A stretch of 64,000 bases of DNA. Source: Phycisphaeraceae bacterium. GTDB lineage: Bacteria > Planctomycetota > Phycisphaerae > Phycisphaerales > Phycisphaeraceae. Both the position numbers and the translations under genes were made by a program. This document shows, in pieces, positions 54,535 through 63,338 of the stretch. The notes beneath the pieces were generated by a model that was not told the origin of the DNA, made no database searches, and saw only the letters and a list, made by a program, of their open reading frames with translations. The DNA lies in assembly GCA_020851465.1 (NCBI GenBank), contig JADZCR010000002.1, positions 1 to 64,000 on the forward strand, in the 5' to 3' direction. The number at the start of each line of letters is the position of its first letter. Position 1 is the first letter of the stretch.

Positions 54535-55635
54535 ATGAGCTCATCCACGAAGCCCACACCGTCGTCTTTCGCTGGTCTGCCAGCGTCGAATCTCGCCTAC
54601 CCGCGTGTTCATTCTCAGCTTTTTGCTCCCGCGACTAACACCCAGCCGCCACGTGTCTGTGTCATCGCCGAAATCGGAGTCAATCACGACGGCAACGTCA
54701 CGAAGGCTCTTGAGCTTGTGCGCTCCGCCGTCCGCGCCGGTGCCGACGCCGTCAAGTTTCAGCTCTTCGATCCACGTCACCTGCTCTCGAATCAGTCACG
54801 ACTGGCTGTCTATCAGGAATCTTCCGCCACCGATGTCTTCACCATGCTCGACCGGTTGAAGCTCAGCCTACGCGACATGCTTACCGTGCGAGCTGCGGCG
54901 CGAAATGCGGGCATCGCATTCATCGTTACACCCTTCAGCCTGGAAGACTTTGATGCGCTCCGACAGCTTGATGTCGATGCTGTAAAAATCGCCTCACCCG
55001 ACGCGGTGAACAATCCGCTGCTTGAGCTTACCGCATCACTTGGCCGGCCAATGATTGTCTCAACGGGAACAGCAGAGCTTGACGAACTGGAGTTTGTAGC
55101 GGAACTGGTCCGTGATCGCCCGTCGTGTCTGATGCAGTGCATCTCCAGTTACCCAACGCCGACGAATGATGCGGGATTGGGTGGCATTTCGGTACTGTCG
55201 CATCGCTTCGGGCTGCCGACTGGCTACTCCGATCACACGACAAACGTCGTGACCGGTGCGCTGGCGGTCGCGGCAGGTGCCTGTGTGATCGAAAAGCACC
55301 TGACCTACGATCCCACAGCCAGCGGCCCTGACCACGCTGCGAGTTTTGACGGAGAATCGTTTTACGAATACGTCAGCCTCATCAGGCAGGCTGCGATGAT
55401 GCACGGCCCGGCAAACAAGGCTCCCCACGCTGTTGAGGCTGACGTCCGCAGTGCTTCACGCCAAAGCCTGTGCATCAAACACGACCTGCCGGCAGGTCAC
55501 GTACTTACACGCAACGATCTGACGATCAAACGTCCCGGCACAGGTATTCCCGCTGCGCATTTCAACCGCGTCCTGGGCAGAAAACTCATTCGTGCAGTGA
55601 AGGCCAATGATCTACTCACCGCTGACGATATTTGA
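54535..55635 (+). CDS. N-acetylneuraminate synthase family protein with SAF domain (NeuB-like)
   Basis: A 366-residue TIM-barrel sialic-acid synthase family enzyme. VCVIAEIGVNHDGNVTKALELV and GADAVKFQLFDP are at the start; VDAVKIASPDAVNNPLLEL, PTGYSDHT and CVIEKHLTYDPTASGPDHAASF carry the metal-binding His. The C-terminal SAF domain (about 295-366) has RSASRQSLCIKHDLPAGHVLTRND. The family condenses a hexosamine with phosphoenolpyruvate to form sialic, legionaminic or pseudaminic acid. ATG 54535 is chosen for a GAGG upstream, because the longer frame adds untranslated-looking sequence. No CMP-sialate synthetase is nearby, so the exact product is unknown. Confidence 0.85.
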   Translation: MSSSTKPTPSSFAGLPASNLAYPRVHSQLFAPATNTQPPRVCVIAEIGVNHDGNVTKALELVRSAVRAGADAVKFQLFDPRHLLSNQSRLAVYQESSATDVFTMLDRLKLSLRDMLTVRAAARNAGIAFIVTPFSLEDFDALRQLDVDAVKIASPDAVNNPLLELTASLGRPMIVSTGTAELDELEFVAELVRDRPSCLMQCISSYPTPTNDAGLGGISVLSHRFGLPTGYSDHTTNVVTGALAVAAGACVIEKHLTYDPTASGPDHAASFDGESFYEYVSLIRQAAMMHGPANKAPHAVEADVRSASRQSLCIKHDLPAGHVLTRNDLTIKRPGTGIPAAHFNRVLGRKLIRAVKANDLLTADDI

Positions 55636-55687
55636 GTAGCCATATCTTCGCGGATACGGGGTAATTTCGAGGAAAACGGGCAGATGA

Positions 55688-58603
55688 TTACCCCACGGTG
55701 CACTTAGCGAGCGTGGGCAATTCCAGTTGTGCCGTTCGGCTGCCAAAGAGTGTCGTCGAGGTAGCCCTGTTCTCCTTCTCGATGCGCAGATTTACCATGG
55801 CTTCAAAAAGAAAGTTGGTGCGATTGCCATCGAGACCCAGCAAGTCCAGTGGAATCAGTGCGGCAAGTTCGTAGCCTCCATCGCATGGATGCACACGCCA
55901 GGGAAATGTCGGCACAGGAACCTGTTCGTGGCCGTTGAATCTCCAAACCGATCCGGCGCCTTCCGCCCCGTGTGGGAAGAAGACGACCTGCTGGACCTCG
56001 CGTGTTGACTTTGCCTCCGGCTTGGCAGCAAGCAATCCCAGATACGGGCCGCCCCAGAAATTTCCATCATGAGCACCGTGCAGAAACTGCTCGGTCACAC
56101 GGCTATCCTTCACTTGCGCGTGGATACCCGCGTTTCTGCTGTCGATGGCCAGACGCATCTTGCCAACCTCCTGACCGTGAGACAGGAAAGTGAGCGGTTT
56201 GGCACTCTCCAGCACGTTCCCCAAATTTTCCAGATCCGGCAGCGCAGCTACGCGCGTGATGTGACAGCGATACTCCGGACGGAGCGGTGTGGGCAGTAAA
56301 AATTGCCTGCCCTTGACTACCATCGCTCCTACCATCAGTTTCGCGTCCGGGCGGCTCGTCACCGTCAGCGGCAGTTCCAACTGAGCCAGGCCATTAGCTG
56401 GAACATCAACATCAAGCGTCGTCGCGCCAGGGAAACGGACACAATCGTTCGCGTTCGTCCAACATTCGATCTGCCCGACAAACGCATGAGTGCTCAAATT
56501 GGCGATCTTCACCGCAATGCGGGCCTGCGCGGTCTCGCCGGGACACGACATCACCGGCCGCTCAATGACTTCCACCTTGCAATCGACAAGATCGCGCGGC
56601 GGTAACGTCTTGCGATATTCATCCACACGAAGACCCATCATGTCGATGGATGGCGGGGCAAAACCCGGGAAGCGATTTACCAGCGCAACATCCCCTCGGA
56701 TGCGGAAATCCATTCGCTCAATATCAACGAAGCCCGGATCAGTGCTAGTTTCGTGGTTGTCCACCATCACCTGCCTCTCTTCAGGTGAGGCGAGCCGACC
56801 GCAATTGACGGTGAGATTGCCGCGGAGCGTGTTGCGACTGGCATTTTTTGCCAGGTGCGCCAGGTGCGGATAGCGTGCCCGGAAAACCGGGGAATCGATA
56901 TCGACGGTTTCGTAGATATTCTTGCGCATCTCCTCAATGGAACTACCCTCACGGGCGACCATTTTTTCCCAATCCGCCTGTGTGGGGAACATGAATCCAA
57001 CCGCCAGCCGACAATCGACAAACAGGTTCTGCTCGATCAAGTGATCCTTGCCCGCGTTGATGAAAATGGCCGCCATCGACACCTGCCCTGCGTGACCGCA
57101 GCGATAAAAAACATTGCCGCGCATCGCCAGGCCGCAAATGCCATCGTCCGCATAGATCGCGGCCGTTCCCCAGGGTGAGGGCGTGCCGATGTGGTGAAAG
57201 AAATTGTGTTGGATAACGTTACCCTGCTCACTGGGGTTTCGGCCCATGTAGATAGCTGATGCGTCATCCGTCCCGATCGCCAGGTGGTCGAACTCGTTGT
57301 ACTCCATGAGGTGATCGTTTCCCCAAATGAGTATGGCGTTATGCGGCCCCGAATGAATATGGTTATGAGCTGCGCGATGGCCGACGCCGTCAAAACCGAT
57401 ACCGGGGTTGTAGGTGTAACTGATGCGGTTGAAGTCGTGGATATGGTTGTTAACGGCCCAATTGCTCCCGGCTGTGAGCGCCCTGCGATCACCTCCGGCA
57501 AGCATGATTCCACCCTGCCCCGTGTCGTGAATGTCGCAAGCTTGTACGCCGTTATGTCGACCGTTAACAGATACCGCTAGTCCGCCAACATTTCGGACGG
57601 TACAGCCGGCAAGGAGATTGTTCTGACCGGTCACTGAAACACCCATGCCGCGGCTGCATTCGATGATTAAATCGCGCAAGACCACATGTTGCGTCTCCTC
57701 AAGGGAGATCAACGGGCCAGCCAGATAGGAGACGACGATCCGCGCCTGCTGCCAATTTGGGGTCGGATAGATATAGAGGATGCGCGCGGAGCGATCCAGC
57801 GCCCAGTCGCCGGGCTGGGTGATCTCTTCGACAGCATTGAGTACGCAGTATTTTCTTCCCTCCCAGATACCGTAGTGAGTTTCGGTGGCCAGACGAATCA
57901 GGCCGCGTTCGTGGTCGAGTTCCGCAACGGGTTGCGTCGCAGGTGACCATGCGTGTTTCCAGTAACCAAAGCACCGCAAACTCTCAGCACGAGACCATCT
58001 GCGGATTCGATCAATGTCGCCGGTAAAGATCGCACATCTGGAACCAGTTGGATTGGGATCGAGCGATGTCGCGCCGACCTCAAGTACCTTTCCGACGATG
58101 GCGTATCCCTCTCGCGGCCAGCGAGACATCGGCAGCGGACGGTCATCGCCGAAAACTTCCATCTCTGCGGGAGTTTTGGGAAACCAGAAGCCCCGCGGGA
58201 TAGCATCACCAATTTCAGTCAGTCCCAGAGCAGCCAGATCAAGTTGGAGAACTCCAGCAGGCAACTTGTGCCGTAGAACATCATCAGTGATGGGGGTAAA
58301 TTTTTCAGGAGCGATGCGACGGCCGCCGGAGATGCGCACTTCATCACCCGGCCAGGCGCGGTAAACCACCGGAGACACCTCGCTGCCTGAGTCCTCAGCC
58401 GTCAATACAAACGGTTCTACCAGTTCATAACAACCCGCGTGAATCCAGACGGTAACCGGGGTGTATACCCGGCTCTGCCGTCGCAAGGAGCGGATGCGAT
58501 CGCGTGCACCTGTTAACGTAGCTACCGGCTGACAGGGGGAGCCGTCCCGGCCATCACAGCCGGTTGGCGAAACGTGGATATCGATCATGTCTGGGGTACT
58601 CAT
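55688..58603 (-). CDS. Large right-handed beta-helix protein
   Basis: A 971-residue protein. An N-terminal part (about 1-300) has IHVSPTGCDGRDGSPCQPVATL and Trp/Tyr-rich text. A parallel beta-helix core (about 310-580) has repeated Asn/His/Gly coils (HNHIHSGPHNAILIWGND, NEFDHLAIGTDDASAIYMG). A middle beta domain follows, and a C-terminal (about 810-970) resembles carbohydrate-binding or sugar-recognition modules. Enzymes with this layout cleave uronic- or galactose-containing glycans (pectate lyase-like, GH28/GH110-like), but no family is fixed. No signal peptide is visible, so export is unclear. Next to an AraC regulator and pseudopilin genes. Confidence 0.7.
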   Translation of the reverse strand: MSTPDMIDIHVSPTGCDGRDGSPCQPVATLTGARDRIRSLRRQSRVYTPVTVWIHAGCYELVEPFVLTAEDSGSEVSPVVYRAWPGDEVRISGGRRIAPEKFTPITDDVLRHKLPAGVLQLDLAALGLTEIGDAIPRGFWFPKTPAEMEVFGDDRPLPMSRWPREGYAIVGKVLEVGATSLDPNPTGSRCAIFTGDIDRIRRWSRAESLRCFGYWKHAWSPATQPVAELDHERGLIRLATETHYGIWEGRKYCVLNAVEEITQPGDWALDRSARILYIYPTPNWQQARIVVSYLAGPLISLEETQHVVLRDLIIECSRGMGVSVTGQNNLLAGCTVRNVGGLAVSVNGRHNGVQACDIHDTGQGGIMLAGGDRRALTAGSNWAVNNHIHDFNRISYTYNPGIGFDGVGHRAAHNHIHSGPHNAILIWGNDHLMEYNEFDHLAIGTDDASAIYMGRNPSEQGNVIQHNFFHHIGTPSPWGTAAIYADDGICGLAMRGNVFYRCGHAGQVSMAAIFINAGKDHLIEQNLFVDCRLAVGFMFPTQADWEKMVAREGSSIEEMRKNIYETVDIDSPVFRARYPHLAHLAKNASRNTLRGNLTVNCGRLASPEERQVMVDNHETSTDPGFVDIERMDFRIRGDVALVNRFPGFAPPSIDMMGLRVDEYRKTLPPRDLVDCKVEVIERPVMSCPGETAQARIAVKIANLSTHAFVGQIECWTNANDCVRFPGATTLDVDVPANGLAQLELPLTVTSRPDAKLMVGAMVVKGRQFLLPTPLRPEYRCHITRVAALPDLENLGNVLESAKPLTFLSHGQEVGKMRLAIDSRNAGIHAQVKDSRVTEQFLHGAHDGNFWGGPYLGLLAAKPEAKSTREVQQVVFFPHGAEGAGSVWRFNGHEQVPVPTFPWRVHPCDGGYELAALIPLDLLGLDGNRTNFLFEAMVNLRIEKENRATSTTLFGSRTAQLELPTLAKCTVG

Positions 58604-58791
58604 TGATGAGAGAATTCACGGAGATACTACATGATTCAACTACTAGAGGAGCTACCCGAAAAGTATCAGGTCGAGCTGTGACCGCAAATGAAAGGTTAAA
58701 ACTTTCTCATAGGAAGGTTCGCTTCCTTGAGGATGTGGCTTGTCACAAAGGTGATTTTCAGAAGATCCGCCGTCCTGTCGCTGCACACCCA

Positions 58792-59598
58792 TCACGGCTC
58801 ATATTGGCGGTGAGCAAAATACAGGCCGGAGCCCCAGGTATTCCAAAGTGCCCATTTGAAGTCTTTGGTCTGAGAAAACGATACGGACCCATCGTAGTAA
58901 CCACAATATGCGCCTATCACATTACGAGCATTTTCGGCTGGCGTACCGGGATACAGGTTGTTGTCATTGGTGCCAAAAAATGCGAATGATGGATTCCCCG
59001 CGCCGCCTTCGATGCGCCGAACCGCGACATTACTCACCTGTACGGCCTGCCATCGAAGCGGAGCTGGATGTCCGCGTGCGTGAACCAGAAAATCCTGCAT
59101 CATTTGATATCGGGAGTTCGACGAGGCACGAAGCGGTCCCTGCGCTACTTTGGTGGTCGCAGCCATTGATGGCACGAGATAGCCGGGCAAGTACTCCCAG
59201 CTTGCCCCCAGGAACTGACTGGTTTGGATGTTGGCGGCGTCTGACAAAGCAGGCGTACCAACCACCGGATGCGCGGTCGCGGAATCAAATCCATAAGACT
59301 TGGCGATGTCCAGCAGATTGACTTTGTCGCCGCCATGATTCACCTGAAAATACCAAGGTCCAAAACCCCAGGGATGGTTATTACTTCGAGGCAGTGTGTC
59401 GCGGCTATCGACAGCATAGGTCAGGAATCCCAACTCCATCTGCCGCATGTTATTCGCGCCTTTAAGACGCAGGACCTGTGTCCGGGCTTGTGCCAGCACG
59501 GGCAGCAGGATCGCGATCAGTAGCGCGATGATCGAGATCGACACCAGCAGTTCCACCAGCGTAAAAGCAGACAAACTCTGCCTGGTTGGATGTTTCAT
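58792..59598 (-). CDS. Prepilin-type N-terminal cleavage/methylation domain protein (pseudopilin-like)
   Basis: A 268-residue protein with leader MKHPTRQSLS before [21 protein letters not shown] and an Ala/Arg-rich helix, then a Tyr/Trp/Asn-rich globular domain (PWGFGPWYFQVNHGGDKVN) and a YYDGSVSF region near the C-terminus. The type resembles the pseudopilin-like proteins at 357, 1178 and 61035. AAGGA about 9 bases upstream supports ATG 59598. It lies just downstream of the AraC-gene divergent region and may answer to that regulator. Confidence 0.78.
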   Translation of the reverse strand: MKHPTRQSLSAFTLVELLVSISIIALLIAILLPVLAQARTQVLRLKGANNMRQMELGFLTYAVDSRDTLPRSNNHPWGFGPWYFQVNHGGDKVNLLDIAKSYGFDSATAHPVVGTPALSDAANIQTSQFLGASWEYLPGYLVPSMAATTKVAQGPLRASSNSRYQMMQDFLVHARGHPAPLRWQAVQVSNVAVRRIEGGAGNPSFAFFGTNDNNLYPGTPAENARNVIGAYCGYYDGSVSFSQTKDFKWALWNTWGSGLYFAHRQYEP

Positions 59599-59903
59599 TT
59601 CGCAATCCTTCCCCCGGATCGCGTCGTTCATCTTGATACCCTTTTCGGGCTAGTAAAGGATCGCCCTGAAAGGTACGCGAGGACGATCATTACCTGAGAT
59701 AAAAGCATTTTACTAATTGACACGGCTTGTCAACAACCCCCTGAGCACTTTTAAGGTAAAAAATTGATCCGATATTCCAACCGCTAGCCCCCGGTCGGCT
59801 GCGTCCTTTGGCTCTGATCGTGCCGCGAGCGGCTGCGCCAAATTATTCGTCGCAGCATGAGGTCGAAACCTTCATCCACCAATTATTTCGTCGTTGTCTG
59901 AAA

Positions 59904-59934
59904 ATGGATATATTGGTAATAACATGGAATAAAG
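59904..59934 (+). promoter_or_regulatory. Two-part operator-like site upstream of the AraC gene
   Basis: ATGGATATAT (59904-59913) and ATGGAATAAAG (59924-59934) are direct repeats with starts 20 bp apart. The same arrangement with the same 20 bp phase occurs at 63041-63070 upstream of the PEP-CTERM gene. AraC-type regulators usually bind paired half-sites on one DNA face, so an autoregulatory and regulon operator is inferred. A third TGGTAATAA lies between the halves. Confidence 0.5.
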
Positions 59935-59988
59935 ACGACAGGTTGTTTTGACACGAAGACACTCTCAAAAGTCCGGGGCTATCTCAAA

Positions 59989-60969
59989 ATGAAGCGAGTA
60001 AGCGCGCCGCAACGAGCGATGCGAAAAGCCGACGCCGCTGACCCCGGCCAGTGGTTGCGCGATGCACTATCCGGAATGCTGCGCGCAACACCCGACGATG
60101 TGATAGCGCGGAACGGCTGGCCGGCGAAGGCGATGCGCGGTCAAAGCATCGCGGCACACCGTAAGTGGCTGGGTAAACACAGCGATGATGACCCCGAAGT
60201 ATGTATCGCTATTTCCGGTCGCGCGATTATCGAGATTGACACCCGCCGCTTTTCACTGGTCCCGCCGCGATTTGCTGTGATCGAGCCGGGGGTTCCACAC
60301 AGTGAAGCATTTGTGCGACGCTCCGAATCCTACAACGTCATCTGGCTGCGCATTACCCGCGGTTCGGTGCTCGGCCAGGTCTGCCCCTACTACCTGCCGG
60401 AGGAGTGGGACCGAATCGCAACGTACTCCGTACCTTCGTCCGTCGCGCCGTTGTTGTACGACCGGCTGAGCGATGCTGAAAATCAGGTGATTCCCGATCA
60501 GTTCGATGGCTTCCGCGCCGAGCTGGTTGCGGTACTTGCAGCCATGCTGCTCAAGGCGACCAAGCCGACACCCCCGCGCAACGTGCGGCATGATCCGTCC
60601 ACCGGACGCATTCGCCCGCCGCATCACGCTATCATCGAGCATCTCAAAAAACAGATTCTCCATGATCTGAGCCGCCCATTGAACATCAATCAGTTCGCAC
60701 AGGCGACACGTCTGACCCCGGCTTACATACGGCTGCTGTTCAAGCGTTCGATGGGAATGAGCATCCACGAATTTCTACTGCGACATCGGATGGATGAAGC
60801 GATGCGTCTCTGCCGCGAAACACCCATGCTCGTCAAAGAGATCGCAAGGCGGGTGGGCTATTCCGATCCGTTGTATTTCAGCCGCGTGTTTCAAACCTAT
60901 CATCGTTGCTGGCCAACCGAAGTGCAGCGCAATAATGCTGACCTCTTGAATCAGGCATCAACAAATTGA
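59989..60969 (+). CDS. AraC family transcriptional regulator
   Basis: A 326-residue regulator. The N-terminal half has a cupin-like sensing domain (HRKWLGKHSDDDPEVCIAIS, and SLVPPRFAVIEPGVPHSE). The C-terminal AraC domain (about 215-320) has two helix-turn-helix segments: INQFAQATRLTPAYIRLLFK and KEIARRVGYSDPLYFSRVFQ. Sugar-sensing members control glycan-utilisation genes. It sits among a beta-helix protein, pseudopilins and a PEP-CTERM protein, and two-part candidate operators are found upstream of it and of the PEP-CTERM gene. The effector is unknown. Confidence 0.93.
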   Translation: MKRVSAPQRAMRKADAADPGQWLRDALSGMLRATPDDVIARNGWPAKAMRGQSIAAHRKWLGKHSDDDPEVCIAISGRAIIEIDTRRFSLVPPRFAVIEPGVPHSEAFVRRSESYNVIWLRITRGSVLGQVCPYYLPEEWDRIATYSVPSSVAPLLYDRLSDAENQVIPDQFDGFRAELVAVLAAMLLKATKPTPPRNVRHDPSTGRIRPPHHAIIEHLKKQILHDLSRPLNINQFAQATRLTPAYIRLLFKRSMGMSIHEFLLRHRMDEAMRLCRETPMLVKEIARRVGYSDPLYFSRVFQTYHRCWPTEVQRNNADLLNQASTN

Positions 60970-61034
60970 GGGTTGTGGTGCAAGCCGCCCAAGGCCAACG
61001 ATTAAGCAGTTAAACCACTGCTGAGTCGTACGGG

Positions 61035-61823
61035 TCACCACCAATAGGTTGTGTTGTACCCCAGAAAGTGAATGACTGATCCGTTGCCGCCGTTGGCGGG
61101 GACGCCGGGGACAAGCGGATCAGGATAGTTGAACACCCACGCGCCGTGACCATCGGCAAAGGAATGGTTGGCACCCTCGACACGAGCCGGGTTCGGGCCG
61201 GGTACCCGATGGTTAATCATGTATCCGTAGCGCATCTTCTCCAGCCCCGGATAACTGGCACTCGCCATCCCCTGGAAGCCGAGTTCAAACCAGACCTGAT
61301 CAGCAAAGACCGTGCGTTCCGACGCTTTTCGATCATCCGTACCCGTCGGCCTGCGGGTTGGATCCGCCTCAGGAGAGTTGCTTGGTGTGCCGTAGCCGTT
61401 GGCGACGTAGCAATACCCGGTGATTTTGAACGGAATATTGAAATCGTACATCGAACCATGCTGAGTGGAGACATTGTCCGTCACGATGTACGGTTCGCTG
61501 GGACACTTCCAGACAGTCTCCGGGAGAGCAAACCATGCGTAGATATCGCCACGAAACGCATTCAGAGCCAGCCAGTTGGAAACAAGATTGCGATTCTCGA
61601 TGGGGAAACGATTTTTGAACTCGACCGCATAAGCCGAGGAAAGTATCCCCAACTGTCGCACGTTGCTCAGGCAGGCCAGCCGTCGGGAAACCTCTTTTGC
61701 CCGACTCAGTGCAGGGAGCAACAACCCGATGAGCAGCGCAATGATCGCGATCACCACGAGGAGTTCGATAAGCGTGAACCCCCGGCTGAGTCCTCGCTGA
61801 CGGTTGCTGACGAATATCCGCAT
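61035..61823 (-). CDS. Prepilin-type N-terminal cleavage/methylation domain protein (pseudopilin-like)
   Basis: A 262-residue protein with leader [15 protein letters not shown] before [21 protein letters not shown] and a helix with Leu/Ala/Arg pattern. The globular domain is Tyr/Asn/Gly-rich and carries a [13 protein letters not shown] segment like the H-x-DG signature of planctomycete pseudopilins. ATG 61823 is used; longer in-frame starts are unlikely. It lies 135 bp downstream of the PEP-CTERM gene on the same strand, so co-transcription is plausible. An ATGGAATTAT half-site (61840-61849) overlaps the region just before the start. Confidence 0.8.
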   Translation of the reverse strand: MRIFVSNRQRGLSRGFTLIELLVVIAIIALLIGLLLPALSRAKEVSRRLACLSNVRQLGILSSAYAVEFKNRFPIENRNLVSNWLALNAFRGDIYAWFALPETVWKCPSEPYIVTDNVSTQHGSMYDFNIPFKITGYCYVANGYGTPSNSPEADPTRRPTGTDDRKASERTVFADQVWFELGFQGMASASYPGLEKMRYGYMINHRVPGPNPARVEGANHSFADGHGAWVFNYPDPLVPGVPANGGNGSVIHFLGYNTTYWW

Positions 61824-61958
61824 AGTCAAGCCCACACTGATGGAATTATACGTTACCGTCCAGAGCACCACATCATGCAGGCATTCATCCGGCCTTTGGC
61901 TGCCGGCCATTCACCGGTCGCGCATAAATCGTTCATCGGCCAAAGCCGCGTGAAGGCG

Positions 61959-62801
61959 TTACGCTTTCTTCCGCCTCAGCACCAGCATCCCGCCTGCCGC
62001 CAGCAGCGCGAGGCTCGCCGGCTCGGGGATCGGTTCTTCGGTGCCGATACGGATATTATCGACCTGCGTGGGGCCATTGCCGTTGCCGCCATACATGATC
62101 AGGTACATGCCGTTCCACGTCGCGGGGAGCGAGGTCGGGCCGCTGTCGTAAGGGGTGGTTCCCTTCAACAGATCGCTCACGCTGCCAATGAGGGTGAACG
62201 ATGGGTCGTTCTGGGTCAGGTTCTTCCAGTAAAAGGTACCGGTATCAGTGCTGAAGTCCGCTACGAGCCGGATGGTGTACCAGTCGCCCTGATTTCCGGT
62301 CACGCCACGATTGATAAAAGTGGAATTGTAGTGATCCACGCCTACACCACCGGGCTGCTCCAACACGAGTGCCGTGTTGCTGACCCCGAACCACAGAGCG
62401 ATTTCGCCGAGGGTGAAGCTGGAATCACCGCCGTCGTAACCCAAGCCAATAAGACCTCTGCCCTTTTCATCCAGGTAGTCGAACTCGATCACCGCAGCGG
62501 TTTCGGTATTGGAAAATGCAGGGTAGCTGAAGCTCCCATCGTTGACGCGAGACATCGAGTAATTCGCGTTTGCGGTGATAGGCTGGCTGGCGACCTGCGT
62601 CGTGTTGGACCCATTGCCGGTGACGGCCTGGGTATTTTCGATGTAATTCGTGCTGCGGAATTGCCAGTTGTCTTGTCCGGCGATATCCGTGTTGGCGGTC
62701 AGCGATTCGAAGTCATAGGTGCTCATGGCTGCAGGTGCAGCGGTGGATATCGCAGCGATTCCAGTTACCGCGCCAAGCAGAAGGGGGAATAAGCGACGCA
62801 T
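61959..62801 (-). CDS. PEP-CTERM sorting-domain protein
   Basis: A 280-residue exported protein with a signal peptide (MRRLFPLLLGAVTGIAAIS, cleavage near AAPAA). The mature part is rich in Thr, Ser and Asn with a beta-jellyroll look, similar to lectin or laminin-G modules (GDWYTIRLVADFSTDTGTFYW). The C-terminal sorting tail has IPEPASLALLAAGG and basic RRKKA. AAAGGAG 6 bases before ATG 62801 supports the start. The tail is close to that of the protein ending at position 200. The two-part operator site lies 240-270 bp upstream. Confidence 0.9.
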   Translation of the reverse strand: MRRLFPLLLGAVTGIAAISTAAPAAMSTYDFESLTANTDIAGQDNWQFRSTNYIENTQAVTGNGSNTTQVASQPITANANYSMSRVNDGSFSYPAFSNTETAAVIEFDYLDEKGRGLIGLGYDGGDSSFTLGEIALWFGVSNTALVLEQPGGVGVDHYNSTFINRGVTGNQGDWYTIRLVADFSTDTGTFYWKNLTQNDPSFTLIGSVSDLLKGTTPYDSGPTSLPATWNGMYLIMYGGNGNGPTQVDNIRIGTEEPIPEPASLALLAAGGMLVLRRKKA

Positions 62802-63338
62802 ACGTTTCTCCTTTTCCAGTTCCTGCAGTGCGAGGGGTCAAGCCTGCCTGCATCGAATATTCGCTCACTTATGGGCGGAGCGTTTGCCGGACGCGGAAGT
62901 CAAATGACAGGATCGTGTGGAAGTACCGGTTATCATGCATAGATATTCAGCCAGACAGGAAACGTAATTCGGAATCCTTAAACTCCGATCAACGTCATAC
63001 GAACACGTCGTAAAGATAACTCACAAAACGGGACCGTGAAATGGAAATATCCATATTGATATGGAATAAATGGTGATTGCCTGCCTTCTGTTACCGCATC
63101 GCTAATCTGGGTAATTTGCCTTTTTTGTAACGCCGTCAGCACGACGACAAAACCACTCTTGTCTTGACAAGCCCTGACCGTGAAGAAGCGATTGAAAACC
63201 GCCATCATTTCGCAATAGGTTCACTAACTCAGGTAAGTCACGAATGAATTGGGTTAGTCTGTGAGGTTAGCCTGAAATTTACATTCGCGGCACGGTTTCG
63301 ACCGATGTCACTCCCGCCACTATTACACAAGACCAACC
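62802..63338. other. Intergenic region between PEP-CTERM and bactofilin genes
   Basis: A 537-base stretch of lower GC content, with divergent genes on either side. No credible gene is present: a 76-codon minus-strand frame (62978-63208) spans the operator-like site and has no recognisable content. The region contains the two-part operator site at 63041-63070 and several T-rich patches. Promoters for both flanking genes are expected here. Confidence 0.4.
63041..63070 (+). promoter_or_regulatory. Two-part operator-like site upstream of the PEP-CTERM gene
   Basis: ATGGAAATAT (63041-63050) and ATGGAATAAA (63061-63070) repeat with starts 20 bp apart, matching the site at 59904-59934 base for base in the second half and nine of ten in the first. 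The left half also extends into a palindrome, ATGGA-AATA-TCCAT (63041-63054). The shared spacing and position argue for a real operator. Confidence 0.5.

Noticed and set aside
61146..62792. A 548-codon open frame on the plus strand
   Set aside because: It lies antisense to two well-supported genes (pseudopilin-like and PEP-CTERM) and has no recognisable domain; codon bias of the opposite genes explains it.
62978..63208. A 76-codon minus-strand frame in the last intergenic region
   Set aside because: It spans the operator-like site, has no recognisable content and no clear ribosome binding site.
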